From positions 1,178,001 through 1,242,000 of the forward strand of contig NW_027043829.1 of assembly GCF_037102585.1 (NCBI RefSeq): a stretch of DNA of 64,000 bases. The letters run 5' to 3'. Under the pieces are notes generated by a model, which was not told the DNA's origin, did not search any database, and saw only the letters and a list, made by a program, of their open reading frames with translations. This document shows positions 1 through 11,036 of this stretch, one piece after another; the stretch's first letter is position 1, and each line of letters begins with the position of its first letter. Position numbers and translations under genes: made by a program. This DNA is from Saccharomycopsis crataegensis (lineage: Eukaryota > Ascomycota > Saccharomycetes > Ascoideales > Saccharomycopsidaceae).

Positions 1-2
1 CA

Positions 3-3000
3 AGCCAGGTATGGAAAGCTGTTATGATGTACTCACGCTTATTGCAAGATACCACTGTTATTCCAACTGTGCAGATTATGAGCGCCAAATTGTTACTAAA
101 CTTATTAGAGAGAATAAATAAATTACCCAGCAGCGAGGCGAGAAGACTTTGCTTTATTATCATTGAAGCTTACACTAATAGATTTGAAAGTTTGAACGCT
201 GAATATAACTCAATTATGAAGCGTCTGAGAGAATATAAATCGGAGAAGGAAAAATCTGAGATCACTTTGAAAGATAGTACTGAGAATAGATCCAGAGACT
301 TAAACTTCATAAAAGAGGAAGAAATTAAAGTATTGAATGATGAGGAATTGGATATAAACTATATCATCAAAAATGAAACTATTCAGCCTGATGAAGATGT
401 TGACATGAAAGACAGTCATGTAAACGAAAATGACCAAACGCCAGAGTTCGAGGACTTAACATTGTTTGATTTACAATATGAGTATCCAATTCAAATATTT
501 CAACCATCAGATACAGACCCTTTGAAGGATGCGAGATATTTGTTCCGGACATTGTTAAATTTCTTGAAAACTGTGATCTTGTTATTGAGGCAAACAAATC
601 CTCCACCTCCATCACCCGACTATAATGTGCAAGCATGGAATAATGTGGCTAGAATGTTTGATGTTGAAGAAGTCAATATCTTGAAAAAGCTTTTTAAACA
701 AAGCGTGATTTGCTCAAGATTCTTTCAAAATCCTAAAACTACCGATATTACTGAGAAGCAAAAAGCATTTGACATTAGACAACCCAACTTGCCAATATCG
801 GCCTCGAAAGATGAAAAGGATTTAATGGAAGTCATTGCGGCGATGTTCCTGAAAATAGACTTATCAACTTTCAATGAAATTGTGGTTTCAGAAATTGAAT
901 TTTTAGTTAACGAAATGGTGAATTATGTTCCTTTGCTTCATTTAGCGCACTTCTTTTTGGGGAGTGAGGTCACCTCTTCAAACTTCTTAGGAATAGTACT
1001 AAATTATTTGAAACTGAAATTGGAAGTTTTAGATGAAGATGAAGCCATGACTTCACACATTTTCTTGAGATTACTCAAATTATGTTTACTTTCTTTGAAT
1101 CTCTATCAGACAAACAATGAGCCAATTGTGACTATACATGTTAGGGATTTGATTTTGAAATCTTTGGAATTATCCACTAAGGCTAAAGATCCAATAGTGT
1201 ATTTTTATTTGATAAGAACATTGTTCAAGAGTATTAGCAGTGGTAAATTTGAATCAATTAATAGTGAAATTTTCCCGCTTTTACCAAGTTTATTGAAATC
1301 ATTGAGCAAATTAATTGATGCGGCCACCACATTACAAGAAAGGGAAATTTATATTGAACTTTGTTTGACTGTCCCGGTTAAGATAAATAGAATGGTATCC
1401 TTTTTAAAATTTTTGATGAGACCAATAGCACTTGCTCTTAATGGGTCTCATGATTTGATCACTCAAAGCTTAAGAATGTTGGAGCTATGTATTGATAATG
1501 TCACTGCTGAATATTTGGATCCAGTAATGGACCCGGTAATTGATGAAATAATGAAGGCTTTATGGAAGCATTTGAGACCATACCCATACTATTATGTTCA
1601 CAGTCATACTGCTGTTAGAATTTTGGGAAAATTGGGCGGTAGAAACAGAAAATTCATAAAACCTTCGGAGGATTTAACGCCCCAAGAAACTTTGAGCCAA
1701 AGATTAGAGATATTAGTCCTGGTAGATAGCTTGAAGGGGGACCAACTAATATCAGTAACGACTGGTGTAGAGACTGCTATCAATATGTTGGAAGATCCTA
1801 GGCAAACATTAGACCCAAAAATTGCCACACATTATCGTATAAATGCTTTCAAATACCTTTCCTCAGTTTTCAAGCTCTTTGTGGATGGCAAAGATATGCC
1901 AGGTAATTACTGGGAATTAGTAAAAGAAGGTGTGCAATTTTTGCTCAAGGACAAGATTGAAGATGAAAGAAGTCTTGAAAATATGGTGATTAGAGATCAA
2001 AGAAAATTTAATAACCAAGAAAAGTTAGCGGAAAGACTTTTGAATTCAATATTTTTCTCAGCGTCAATTAAAGAACTTAATCACGAAGTTAATGAATTGA
2101 TTCAGAATATATGCAGGCATTTTACACAGCTCTACATTGTCAAGCACATAATCAAAAGACGAAAAAATGAACGGCACTTTTCAGTCAATGATGGAGAAGG
2201 AAAGGTCTTCATCAATGAACATATTTTGTTGAACAGCATTGTTTACGCCTTGAGTTCTCACCTTGAGGAAGTTAAAGAAGCCGGTATTGCTGCAGTGAAA
2301 TCAATGTTTGATTTCTCAGTTTCTCTTTTTGGATCAATTGAAAAGAGTTTAAATTTTATTCTATTGCGTTCACTATCAGTGGTGTTTTTCCATGCCTGCT
2401 ACGACGAACTTTATTATAATAAATATGGTGGTGTTTTGGGTCTAAAAGTTATGATTAAGGATGCTAAAATACCAATTAAGTGGTTCTCGAAATACCAAGT
2501 AGAATTGGTACGAGCTTTGTTCTATGTTTTAAGGGATACACCAGAAAATATGCCAGTCGCGGCGGTGGATATGTCAGTCGACCTTATCAAAACAATAATC
2601 AGAGGATGCAACGAGGGGACCAAGAACTTGGATTGCTTATCATCTAATTTAGTTTCTTCTTTGGTATATGATTTGGCGAATTCCAATAAAGTCATAAGGC
2701 AGACTTCTAAGGATTCTTTAGAAATTTTGGCGGATATTACAGGGTTATCTATTTCCAAAATCATAAATCCTAGTAAAACACTTCTTTTGAATCCTATTTT
2801 CAGTAAACCATTGAGAGCACTACCTTTACACATGCAGGTTGGTAATATTGAAGCAATTAATTTCTGGCTCGTAGTTTCTGATGGGGAAGATTCTTTCAAT
2901 GAAGAAATGAAACGGCTATTACAAGAAGCCATTGCTATTTTGAACACAGAAGACTTAGTTCTTGTTGGTGGAAAACGCCTTTTTGAATACCATACTCGTG

Positions 3001-6000
3001 AAAAGCTTACAGAACTTCGTGTTGTTTGTGTTAACCTTTTAAAAATCGTCATTTCAAAACCAGACTATCCAAATGCTCCAAGAATGGACATACTTTCAAC
3101 CTTATTCAAAGCTCTATGCTCTCCAGAATCGAGAATAATTGAGGCATCCTACTTGGCATTGAAAGTTGCTCTTTCAGAAAGTACCAAATTACCACGTAAC
3201 TTGCTTCAAAGTGGTTTAAGACCAATGTTAATGAATTTAGCTGATCATAAGAAATTGTCAGTGTCCAATCTTGAAGCTTTAGCGAAGTTGCTAGTATTGC
3301 TTATCAGCTATTTCAAGGTGGAAATTGGAAATAAATTGATGGATCATTTGAAAGCATGGGCAACTCCACATACTCTTCATGTTATTTCGAGTCAGGATTT
3401 GTCATCTAACTCCACTATAAAAATTGTATCGGCGATTTTGAACATTTTTCATTTGCTCCCCGAAAAAGCCCGGATTTTTATTCCAGACATTCTTTCAATA
3501 TTAAATTATCTAGAATTTAACTTAAGAAGATGTCAGGGCTCACCGTTTAGAGTGCCGATCGGAAAGTTCCTCAATAGATTTGCTAGTGAGACTTTCACTT
3601 ATTATTTGGATAACTTCAAAAGCACTCAAGACAAACTCCCTTATTTTATTCAAGAGTGCCCTGAACTTAAAAATGTCGCTAAGAGCTCATTTTCAAAATT
3701 GCTTGAATCAGTATCATCGGAATCCGATTTTGCTATCAAGGTTATTAAGTACGGTAATCTTATCAATGTTGCTACTGCTATTTCAGAGTCTGAAAGTGAG
3801 TGGATATTTGAAGAGAAAGCGGTACTTGAGGAAATGAGAAATTTGACACAAATGATTGTTAAAAAAAACAATGAAGATCCTTTTGATAAATCATATCATT
3901 TCCAATTATCTGGTGCGGTATCTAAGTTCCAAAAGGTATTTGCGATTTACTTGAGACACTCTAAGGATCTTGAAATGTTAATTTCTTTCTTGAAATTTGC
4001 CTCAGAATCGCAGTTGGTTTTGTCTGTTGATTTTGAAGAGTTTGTTTTTGAGGTAACTGCCAAATCAAATGACACTGAGCTCCGTCAAGATTGCCTAAAC
4101 AAGTGCGTTACTATTTTCTTGGAGCCTGCCGAGTCTTTGAAAACCAAAGTTATGCTTTCTAAGAAGCTACTTCATCCAATAATACTTTTTGAGAACCACA
4201 AAAATGGTGGAATTAAGAAACTATGTGAAAAAAATAATGAACTATCTACTGCGGAATGGCTTAACTCTGTCCATACTAAGATCTGGAAATCCACTGGTAA
4301 TATTGTGATGAACCACGCTGCCGGAGAGGTCGATCATTATAGAATGGAATTACTTCAGATGACCGCTTGTTTGATCAGCATGGCGAAGGACGTCATTGAA
4401 AATTTGAGAAAGGATGTTATCAAATTCAGTTGGTGTTTGAATAGACTAGATGATGCTTTAACCAAGAATGCATCTTATTTGACGAGCTGTTACTTCATTA
4501 ATGCATATGCTACTCCTTTGAAGATCAGAACTAATTTGCTTGTTGCTTTGCTTAGGGATAATAATAGTGATATCAAGTATTTGGTTCAGCAATCTTTGGA
4601 TTTGATCGCTCCTGTAATGGGTGATACTGATGACCAAAGTGAAAAAAATATTTCTTGGTTGAAATATCCTAGAAGAGTTATTTCCGAAAATGGTTTTATG
4701 GTCAGCAATATTGTAAATGTCTATAAATTTATGGTCCGCCATAAGGACATATTTTTCTATGCTAGGGACCATTTCATAAGTACAATAATTACTGCAATGG
4801 GAAAGCTCACCATTTTGCAAAACACTTCAACTGATAATCAAACACTTGCGTTGGATATTGCTGAGTTGATACTATACTGGGAGAAAAAAACGAAAGAATT
4901 AAAGACAAAGGAAAGTACAAAACTTTTGATGAAAGAGAAGAAGGATATAAAATCTGGTAATAATGATAATGATTACGCGACTCTGTTGTCATACTCTATT
5001 CCGTTTGGACAAAAGGAGGCGTTTATTACCTTTTTGATAAGATACGTATGCATTAATACCCAGAGATCTTCGAATGGTGATTTAGGTAAAAGAGCTTTGA
5101 ATGTTTTATACGAGTTGTTGAGCCCTGGATATTGGTCTGATGTAACCGTGAAACTATCCTTTTTTGACAAGTTCTTGATTGAGCCTGATTTTAATAATGC
5201 TAATAATAACAATATTTTATTGTACTGCATTAACTCATTGGAGGTTTTGAGTGTTTCGTTGAACCATAAGAGCAATGAGTGGATCATTGATAATCTCCCA
5301 GCCCTACAAAATCTTTTGGATAAGTCAATCAGGTCTGACAATCATGATGTTCAGGAGGCATTGCAAAAAGTCTTGAGAAGTATTTTGAATGCTATCAAGG
5401 AAGAAACGGATGAAGATCAAGAATATGAACCTGAAGAAATCAAGAACTTCTTGAATCTATTAACGAGTGTCATATCAGATGACTTAGGTAATACATCGTC
5501 ACTAGCCGCTGGTGTAACTTTGTGTTGGACGGTCACCAATTATAAGCCAGAAAGACTAAATAACCTATTCCCAAGTATTATGAAAACTTTTGGGAAATTG
5601 TGCAAAGATCATGTCACAATAATAAATCAGAAATCTGGCGACCAACAATCCAAACTGGGCGAAGAAGCTAAAATGACTACAAAGTTATTGGATAGGCTTC
5701 TATGTTTTGCTGCCATGAGAATTTCACATTTAGGAGACCAACGTCGTATTTACTTGAGTCTTTTGGCCCAACTTATTGAAAAAACTTCAGATCCTTGTAT
5801 TTTATCAAGGATTTTATCGATTGTTCACGGGTTCATTTTTAAAAAAGATAATCTTTTTCCAACTACCAAAGAAAAGGCTGCTATTTTGGGTAAAATGATG
5901 GGGTTTGAAACAAGAAAAGATATACCAAAATCATTGGCTAAAAGCTTCTACAAAATTATTATAAAAATTTTTGAAGATGACAGCTTCTTATATTCTGACT

Positions 6001-9000
6001 TGACTCAAAGACTAGAGCATCCTTTCCTTATTGGTACAAGGTTTTTCGACGTTGGTATAAGATCAAGATTGATGAAATTTTTGAATGAATGCATTGAAGA
6101 CGGTATTGATAAGAGATTGAATTATGTGATTAAGGAACAGAATTGGGAATATCTTGCGGATTATCCTTGGTTAATCCAGGCCGTTGAAATCTTATTTGGG
6201 TCTCTAAAATATGAACAGAGAGCCCAGCTATCTGAAAAGGAATACAAATTTGCCCCATTGGAGTACTTCAGGGAAACTATAGTTTTGAATGAAAACAAAA
6301 TCACGGATGACTCCAAAGATGAAGAATTTGCGCCATTTATAGCAAAACATAAGAGATTTTTGAAGGAAGTAAGGAGTGTAACTGTTGGTGATATTTTCAT
6401 ACCTCTTATTGAAGTTTTGAGAAGTGATACAAATGATGTTAATAAAACTTGGGCAGAAATCTTTTCAGTGGGTTATAAGGGAGTTTCTGATTCTCAGAAG
6501 GTTGACTTTGCCAGAAGTTTCTCTTCTTTGTTGGCAAAAGATTATCATTTGAGACAAGTCAAGCTCAAGCCAAATGTTATTCAGGGATTGTTGGGTGGTG
6601 GTGAAAGGTGTGAAGATCTCCATATTCCTCCGCATCTCGTCAAGTATTTGGGCACCACTTTCGATGCATACTATTCTTGTATGCACATGGTCGAGAAGGT
6701 AATGGAGAGTGATAATAAAACTGTTAAAGAAGCAGCCGAGGATGCATACTGCGAAATTCTATCGAAGCTACAGGAGTCTGATTTGTTCGACGGTTTATGG
6801 AAAAAGAGAGCAAGATACAGCTCGACGAAGGCTGCTATATCTTTTGAACAAATTGGCATATATGACAAGGCTCTTAATTTCTACGAAGATGCGCAGATTG
6901 AAGCAAGAAATGGGTTTGTTCCATATGGTGATGCCGAGTATATGTTATGGGAAGATAATTGGATCTCATGTGCCCAGAAATTGCAGCAATGGGATGTTTT
7001 GGTGGAATTAGCGAAAAATGAGACTTACACAGATTTACTTTTGGAATGTGGTTGGCGAGTTGCCAATTGGAATGACGATAAAGAATCTCTTGAACAGTCA
7101 ATAAGAAGTGTTATCGATGTGCCAACCACTAGACGACAATTCTTCCATTCGTACCTTTTGTTTCAAGGCTTCTGTCAGCAAGAGAAAAGTGTTGGAGATT
7201 TAATGAGATCGTATGACGAAGGTATTCAACTTGCATTATCCAAATGGAATTCCCTTCCATCTAGGCCTACAACTGCTCATATTTCATTACTACACACCTT
7301 CCAACAATATATTGAACTAAATGAAGCCACAAAAGCCTATGGGTCAATGATCACTACCAATGCTCAAAATCTGGAATCGAAACTTTTAGAGTTACAGGGT
7401 GTTCTACGAGCATGGCGTGAAAGATTACCAAATTTGTGGGATGATATTAGTATTTGGAATGATCTTTGTACGCAAAGATTGCATGCTTATAATCTTTTGG
7501 GTGTGTTGAATAGACCTTTCCTTGGCTCTGCTAACAACAATAACATCAGAAGTTCTCGTGGCTATCATGAAACTGCTTTTATGATTAACAGATTTGCTAA
7601 TGTTGCCAGAAAGCACGGCATGCCAGAGGTTTGTGTTACTCAATTAACGAAAATCTACACGCTTCCTAACATTGAAATCTCTGAAGCGTTCATTAAATTG
7701 ACTGAGCAAGCCAAGTGCCATTACCAGAGTGGCAACGAAATTAATAGTGGTTTGGATGTGATAACTAATACCAACTTGAGTTATTTCAATGCTTCTCAGA
7801 AAGCTGAATTCCTAACCCTTAAGGGTATGTTCCAAGCGAAATTGAATGCATTTGATGAAGCTAACCAATCATTTAGCAGCGCGGTTAACCTTGATCGAGA
7901 TTTACCAAAGGTTTGGGCTGAATGGGGGTTCTTTAGTTATAGGCTTTTCAAACAAGGATCTCGGAAGCCAACACAAAATCAAAATCAGCTATTGAAGTAT
8001 GCTGGCAACTCTTTAACTTGCTTCTTGAACGCTGCTGGCTTGTATAAGAGTGATAAAAGCAGAAGATGTATTGCTTTGATTTTATGGCTTATAAGTTTGG
8101 ATGATCAAAAAGGCACATTAGCCAACGAATTCAATAACTTCAAGGGTGAAGTTCCTGTTTGGTATTGGATTACGTTTATTCCTCAGTTATTGACGTCTTT
8201 ATCTCATCGAGAAGCCAAGATTGTTAAGCAGATTTTGCTCTTGATTGGCAAGAAGTACCCACAGGCACTTCACTTCCCATTGAGAACTACCAAAGAGGAT
8301 CTTTTGGCGATTCAGAAACAACTTACAGCTCAAGCAGGTATGAAAGCTGCGGCGGCAAAGAAGGAGGAGCACAAAGAAATAAGCAAGCAGGACCATTCAA
8401 CTAAAGAGATTAATAATGAAAAGGAGGAGAAAGAATTAGTGCTGACAGAAGTTAAGGTAAAGTCAGAAACCAAAAATATAGATTCTGATGTTGAGATGAA
8501 GAATGGTTCTGGTGATGAGGAGAAATCTGAAGAACATCAAAAATCAGCAAGTGGGGAAAATAGTATTGGCTCGGAAAATAATCGGAAATCAGAAGAAAAC
8601 CCCGCAGAAACATCTAAAGAAACATCTGAAGAAAGACCTGAAGGGAGCTCCGAAGAAAAATCAGAAGGACAAAAAGAGAAGTCTGGGGAAAAAGCTGATG
8701 AGAAATTGGAAGAAAAATCGAATGAGAAACCTGAGGAACAGTCTGAGAAATCTGATAAGAAGCCTGAGATAGTTGAAGAACAGCCTGAGAAGAAGTCTGA
8801 AAAAGAATCTGAGGGGATCTCTCAAGAAATATCTGCAGAGAAACCAGAAGAAAAACCCAAGGAGAAGTTAGAAGAAAAGCCAGAAGAGAAGCCAGAAGGT
8901 AAGTCAGGAGAAAGATCAGAAGATAAGTCAGAAGAAAAAACAAAGATCAGTGAAGAGTCTAATGATGTGAATACCATTAAAGTAGAAGCTTCTGGCCTAG

Positions 9001-10802
9001 AAAAGGAGATTCCAACTGATATTATAGATGGGAATAACGAAACACTGACTAAAAATAGTAATACTGGTAATGCCGATAACAGTGACAACAGTGCTGGTGC
9101 TTCACAGGATCAGAAAGGTGGTAAAATTGAAGAAAAATCAACATCCTCTACGTCAACAAATGGTGGTCAACCATGGGAGTATGTAGAGGAGATTATGTCC
9201 GTTACTAAAACATCATATCCTCTATTGGCTTTATCTTTAGAGTTATTGGTTGATCAAATCACTCAAAGGTTTAAATCTAATGCTGACGAAGACGCATATC
9301 GTCTTGTTGTGGCGTTATTAAATGATGCTATGTTATCATATAGCAGAATCCTGAACCCTGAGAAAGATATTAGACTACCCCAGCATATGGAGAACAATAT
9401 TAGCAGATTTGCTGGCACTGTTTTGCCAAAACTTATTAGAGTTGAGTTTGAGAAAGATTTGATTGAAAGCAAGCCTAATTTCTTAGAGTACATTTCTAAA
9501 TTAATTGAGTGGAGAGGAAGATTGGAAAACAAATTGGATAGAAGATTCAACAAGATTAACCTCGAAAATATATGCCCTCATTTGACGGAATTCCACCATC
9601 AGAAGTTTGAAGGTATTGAAGTCCCTGGCCAATATTTGTTGAATGAGGATACCAATAACAATTTTGTCAAAATAGAAAGATTTCTTCCAACGTTGGAGAT
9701 TGTTCGTGGATACACATCATGTTTTAAAAAGTTGCAAATCCGTGGTCATGATGGTTCCATTCAGCAATTTTCCGTGCAATTTCCTTCAAACCGCCATTCC
9801 AGAAGGGAAGAAAGAATTTTCCAAATGTACCGAATCTTGGGGAGCGTACTTGATAAAAAAGTGCAATCTCGCTCACGGAACATCAAATTGACTGTTCCGA
9901 CCGCTGTTCCGTTGTCACCACATATCAGGGTGATTAAGAATGACGAAGAAGATGTCACGTTGCTCAAAATTTATGAACACCATTGCTTGTTCAAGAAGCA
10001 AAGATTTGATGAACCATTTTTTTATACGGCAATGAAATTGCGAGAAGCTTTTAATTTAAGTGGTTCAGCCAAGGTGGACATCGTCAAGGTTAAAATGGAA
10101 ATTCTAAATGCTGTTCAATCATTGTACACTCCTACCACAATTGTTAGAGATTACTTTTTCAACTTGTATGAGAAATATGAGGATTTCTGGATTTTTAGAA
10201 AGCAGTTTACTTCTCAGTATGCTTCCTTCATATTTATGACTTACATGATGAGCATTACTGGGCGTCAACCACATAAGATCCATATGGGTACTAAATCAGG
10301 AAGTGTTTGGACATCTGATATGTTATGTAACAAATCCGCCAATGTGAATTTTCCAGGAGTCTTTGGCCAAAGTCTTTTGAATCCAGCTTATCAGCGCAAA
10401 TCCCCAGTGATTCATTCTAATGAAACTGTTCCATTCCGCTTGACGCCAAATATCCAGAAGTTTATTGGCGAAATTGGCGTGGAAGGTATTTTGTCAGTAT
10501 ATTTCTTGGTTATTGCCCGATGCTTTAGTGAACCTGAGTTTGAGTTGGACCATTACTTGAATTTATTCGTTAGAGACGAGATTATTGCATTCTTTTCACA
10601 GAATATGCGCTCTAGCTTCCAAGGAGCATTGCTCAGGGAAATCGTGAGGGTGAATTCTGATTTAATAATAGGTAATGTTGTCAAGGCTGGCTCGGTTAAT
10701 AATTCTAAAGTAGCTACCCAAAATGTGAATGAGTTGATTTCTCACGCTGTGAACCCAAGGCACCTCGCTCAGTTTGATTCCTTATGGAGATCTTATTTGT
10801 GA
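3..10802 (+). CDS. TRA1: Tra1, PIKK-family pseudokinase scaffold of SAGA and NuA4 (5' truncated by window edge)
   Basis: Tra1 is the activator-binding scaffold shared by the SAGA and NuA4 histone acetyltransferase complexes in the nucleus. The frame is open to the left edge; the first ATG (24) lies inside the HEAT region, so the true start is outside the window. Long helical repeats run to about 6.6 kb, followed by a FAT region (about 6.65-8.33 kb), a PIKK-like domain (about 9.66-10.6 kb) and a FATC tail ending in WRSYL. The usual catalytic-loop and DFG residues are not visible (TGRQPHKIH stands in the loop region), as expected for this pseudokinase. Between FAT and kinase-like parts lies a Glu/Lys/Ser-rich low-complexity insertion of roughly 265 residues (about 8358-9150). 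Identity is firm; the insertion is the odd part. Confidence 0.96.
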   Translation, partial: SQVWKAVMMYSRLLQDTTVIPTVQIMSAKLLLNLLERINKLPSSEARRLCFIIIEAYTNRFESLNAEYNSIMKRLREYKSEKEKSEITLKDSTENRSRDLNFIKEEEIKVLNDEELDINYIIKNETIQPDEDVDMKDSHVNENDQTPEFEDLTLFDLQYEYPIQIFQPSDTDPLKDARYLFRTLLNFLKTVILLLRQTNPPPPSPDYNVQAWNNVARMFDVEEVNILKKLFKQSVICSRFFQNPKTTDITEKQKAFDIRQPNLPISASKDEKDLMEVIAAMFLKIDLSTFNEIVVSEIEFLVNEMVNYVPLLHLAHFFLGSEVTSSNFLGIVLNYLKLKLEVLDEDEAMTSHIFLRLLKLCLLSLNLYQTNNEPIVTIHVRDLILKSLELSTKAKDPIVYFYLIRTLFKSISSGKFESINSEIFPLLPSLLKSLSKLIDAATTLQEREIYIELCLTVPVKINRMVSFLKFLMRPIALALNGSHDLITQSLRMLELCIDNVTAEYLDPVMDPVIDEIMKALWKHLRPYPYYYVHSHTAVRILGKLGGRNRKFIKPSEDLTPQETLSQRLEILVLVDSLKGDQLISVTTGVETAINMLEDPRQTLDPKIATHYRINAFKYLSSVFKLFVDGKDMPGNYWELVKEGVQFLLKDKIEDERSLENMVIRDQRKFNNQEKLAERLLNSIFFSASIKELNHEVNELIQNICRHFTQLYIVKHIIKRRKNERHFSVNDGEGKVFINEHILLNSIVYALSSHLEEVKEAGIAAVKSMFDFSVSLFGSIEKSLNFILLRSLSVVFFHACYDELYYNKYGGVLGLKVMIKDAKIPIKWFSKYQVELVRALFYVLRDTPENMPVAAVDMSVDLIKTIIRGCNEGTKNLDCLSSNLVSSLVYDLANSNKVIRQTSKDSLEILADITGLSISKIINPSKTLLLNPIFSKPLRALPLHMQVGNIEAINFWLVVSDGEDSFNEEMKRLLQEAIAILNTEDLVLVGGKRLFEYHTREKLTELRVVCVNLLKIVISKPDYPNAPRMDILSTLFKALCSPESRIIEASYLALKVALSESTKLPRNLLQSGLRPMLMNLADHKKLSVSNLEALAKLLVLLISYFKVEIGNKLMDHLKAWATPHTLHVISSQDLSSNSTIKIVSAILNIFHLLPEKARIFIPDILSILNYLEFNLRRCQGSPFRVPIGKFLNRFASETFTYYLDNFKSTQDKLPYFIQECPELKNVAKSSFSKLLESVSSESDFAIKVIKYGNLINVATAISESESEWIFEEKAVLEEMRNLTQMIVKKNNEDPFDKSYHFQLSGAVSKFQKVFAIYLRHSKDLEMLISFLKFASESQLVLSVDFEEFVFEVTAKSNDTELRQDCLNKCVTIFLEPAESLKTKVMLSKKLLHPIILFENHKNGGIKKLCEKNNELSTAEWLNSVHTKIWKSTGNIVMNHAAGEVDHYRMELLQMTACLISMAKDVIENLRKDVIKFSWCLNRLDDALTKNASYLTSCYFINAYATPLKIRTNLLVALLRDNNSDIKYLVQQSLDLIAPVMGDTDDQSEKNISWLKYPRRVISENGFMVSNIVNVYKFMVRHKDIFFYARDHFISTIITAMGKLTILQNTSTDNQTLALDIAELILYWEKKTKELKTKESTKLLMKEKKDIKSGNNDNDYATLLSYSIPFGQKEAFITFLIRYVCINTQRSSNGDLGKRALNVLYELLSPGYWSDVTVKLSFFDKFLIEPDFNNANNNNILLYCINSLEVLSVSLNHKSNEWIIDNLPALQNLLDKSIRSDNHDVQEALQKVLRSILNAIKEETDEDQEYEPEEIKNFLNLLTSVISDDLGNTSSLAAGVTLCWTVTNYKPERLNNLFPSIMKTFGKLCKDHVTIINQKSGDQQSKLGEEAKMTTKLLDRLLCFAAMRISHLGDQRRIYLSLLAQLIEKTSDPCILSRILSIVHGFIFKKDNLFPTTKEKAAILGKMMGFETRKDIPKSLAKSFYKIIIKIFEDDSFLYSDLTQRLEHPFLIGTRFFDVGIRSRLMKFLNECIEDGIDKRLNYVIKEQNWEYLADYPWLIQAVEILFGSLKYEQRAQLSEKEYKFAPLEYFRETIVLNENKITDDSKDEEFAPFIAKHKRFLKEVRSVTVGDIFIPLIEVLRSDTNDVNKTWAEIFSVGYKGVSDSQKVDFARSFSSLLAKDYHLRQVKLKPNVIQGLLGGGERCEDLHIPPHLVKYLGTTFDAYYSCMHMVEKVMESDNKTVKEAAEDAYCEILSKLQESDLFDGLWKKRARYSSTKAAISFEQIGIYDKALNFYEDAQIEARNGFVPYGDAEYMLWEDNWISCAQKLQQWDVLVELAKNETYTDLLLECGWRVANWNDDKESLEQSIRSVIDVPTTRRQFFHSYLLFQGFCQQEKSVGDLMRSYDEGIQLALSKWNSLPSRPTTAHISLLHTFQQYIELNEATKAYGSMITTNAQNLESKLLELQGVLRAWRERLPNLWDDISIWNDLCTQRLHAYNLLGVLNRPFLGSANNNNIRSSRGYHETAFMINRFANVARKHGMPEVCVTQLTKIYTLPNIEISEAFIKLTEQAKCHYQSGNEINSGLDVITNTNLSYFNASQKAEFLTLKGMFQAKLNAFDEANQSFSSAVNLDRDLPKVWAEWGFFSYRLFKQGSRKPTQNQNQLLKYAGNSLTCFLNAAGLYKSDKSRRCIALILWLISLDDQKGTLANEFNNFKGEVPVWYWITFIPQLLTSLSHREAKIVKQILLLIGKKYPQALHFPLRTTKEDLLAIQKQLTAQAGMKAAAAKKEEHKEISKQDHSTKEINNEKEEKELVLTEVKVKSETKNIDSDVEMKNGSGDEEKSEEHQKSASGENSIGSENNRKSEENPAETSKETSEERPEGSSEEKSEGQKEKSGEKADEKLEEKSNEKPEEQSEKSDKKPEIVEEQPEKKSEKESEGISQEISAEKPEEKPKEKLEEKPEEKPEGKSGERSEDKSEEKTKISEESNDVNTIKVEASGLEKEIPTDIIDGNNETLTKNSNTGNADNSDNSAGASQDQKGGKIEEKSTSSTSTNGGQPWEYVEEIMSVTKTSYPLLALSLELLVDQITQRFKSNADEDAYRLVVALLNDAMLSYSRILNPEKDIRLPQHMENNISRFAGTVLPKLIRVEFEKDLIESKPNFLEYISKLIEWRGRLENKLDRRFNKINLENICPHLTEFHHQKFEGIEVPGQYLLNEDTNNNFVKIERFLPTLEIVRGYTSCFKKLQIRGHDGSIQQFSVQFPSNRHSRREERIFQMYRILGSVLDKKVQSRSRNIKLTVPTAVPLSPHIRVIKNDEEDVTLLKIYEHHCLFKKQRFDEPFFYTAMKLREAFNLSGSAKVDIVKVKMEILNAVQSLYTPTTIVRDYFFNLYEKYEDFWIFRKQFTSQYASFIFMTYMMSITGRQPHKIHMGTKSGSVWTSDMLCNKSANVNFPGVFGQSLLNPAYQRKSPVIHSNETVPFRLTPNIQKFIGEIGVEGILSVYFLVIARCFSEPEFELDHYLNLFVRDEIIAFFSQNMRSSFQGALLREIVRVNSDLIIGNVVKAGSVNNSKVATQNVNELISHAVNPRHLAQFDSLWRSYL

Positions 10803-10865
10803 TATGAGTTCTTTCATTTCTTTGTATTATCATTTTTATTATCATTTTTTTTTTCAGATCATTTT

Positions 10866-10867
<2 letters not shown>

Positions 10868-10896
<29 letters not shown>
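10868..10896. repeat. (ATT)n microsatellite downstream of TRA1
   Basis: Nearly ten uninterrupted ATT units in the convergent TRA1-GEP4 intergenic region, within T-rich sequence typical of yeast 3' ends. Confidence 0.85.
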
Positions 10897-11036
10897 CTCG
10901 TTTTTCTATTGTTATTATTATAATTTATCTTTTTTTTTTTTTTTCTCTTTCAGTTGATAACTGAAAAATCTACAGTTTGCTACTTGTACAGTATAATTTT
11001 GTCTATTAGTTTGCAAAAATTCTATAATACAGTATG

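Noticed and set aside
8614-8943. 109-residue Leu-rich antisense frame within TRA1
   Set aside because: It is the mirror of the repetitive Glu/Lys/Ser coding sequence and has no independent support.
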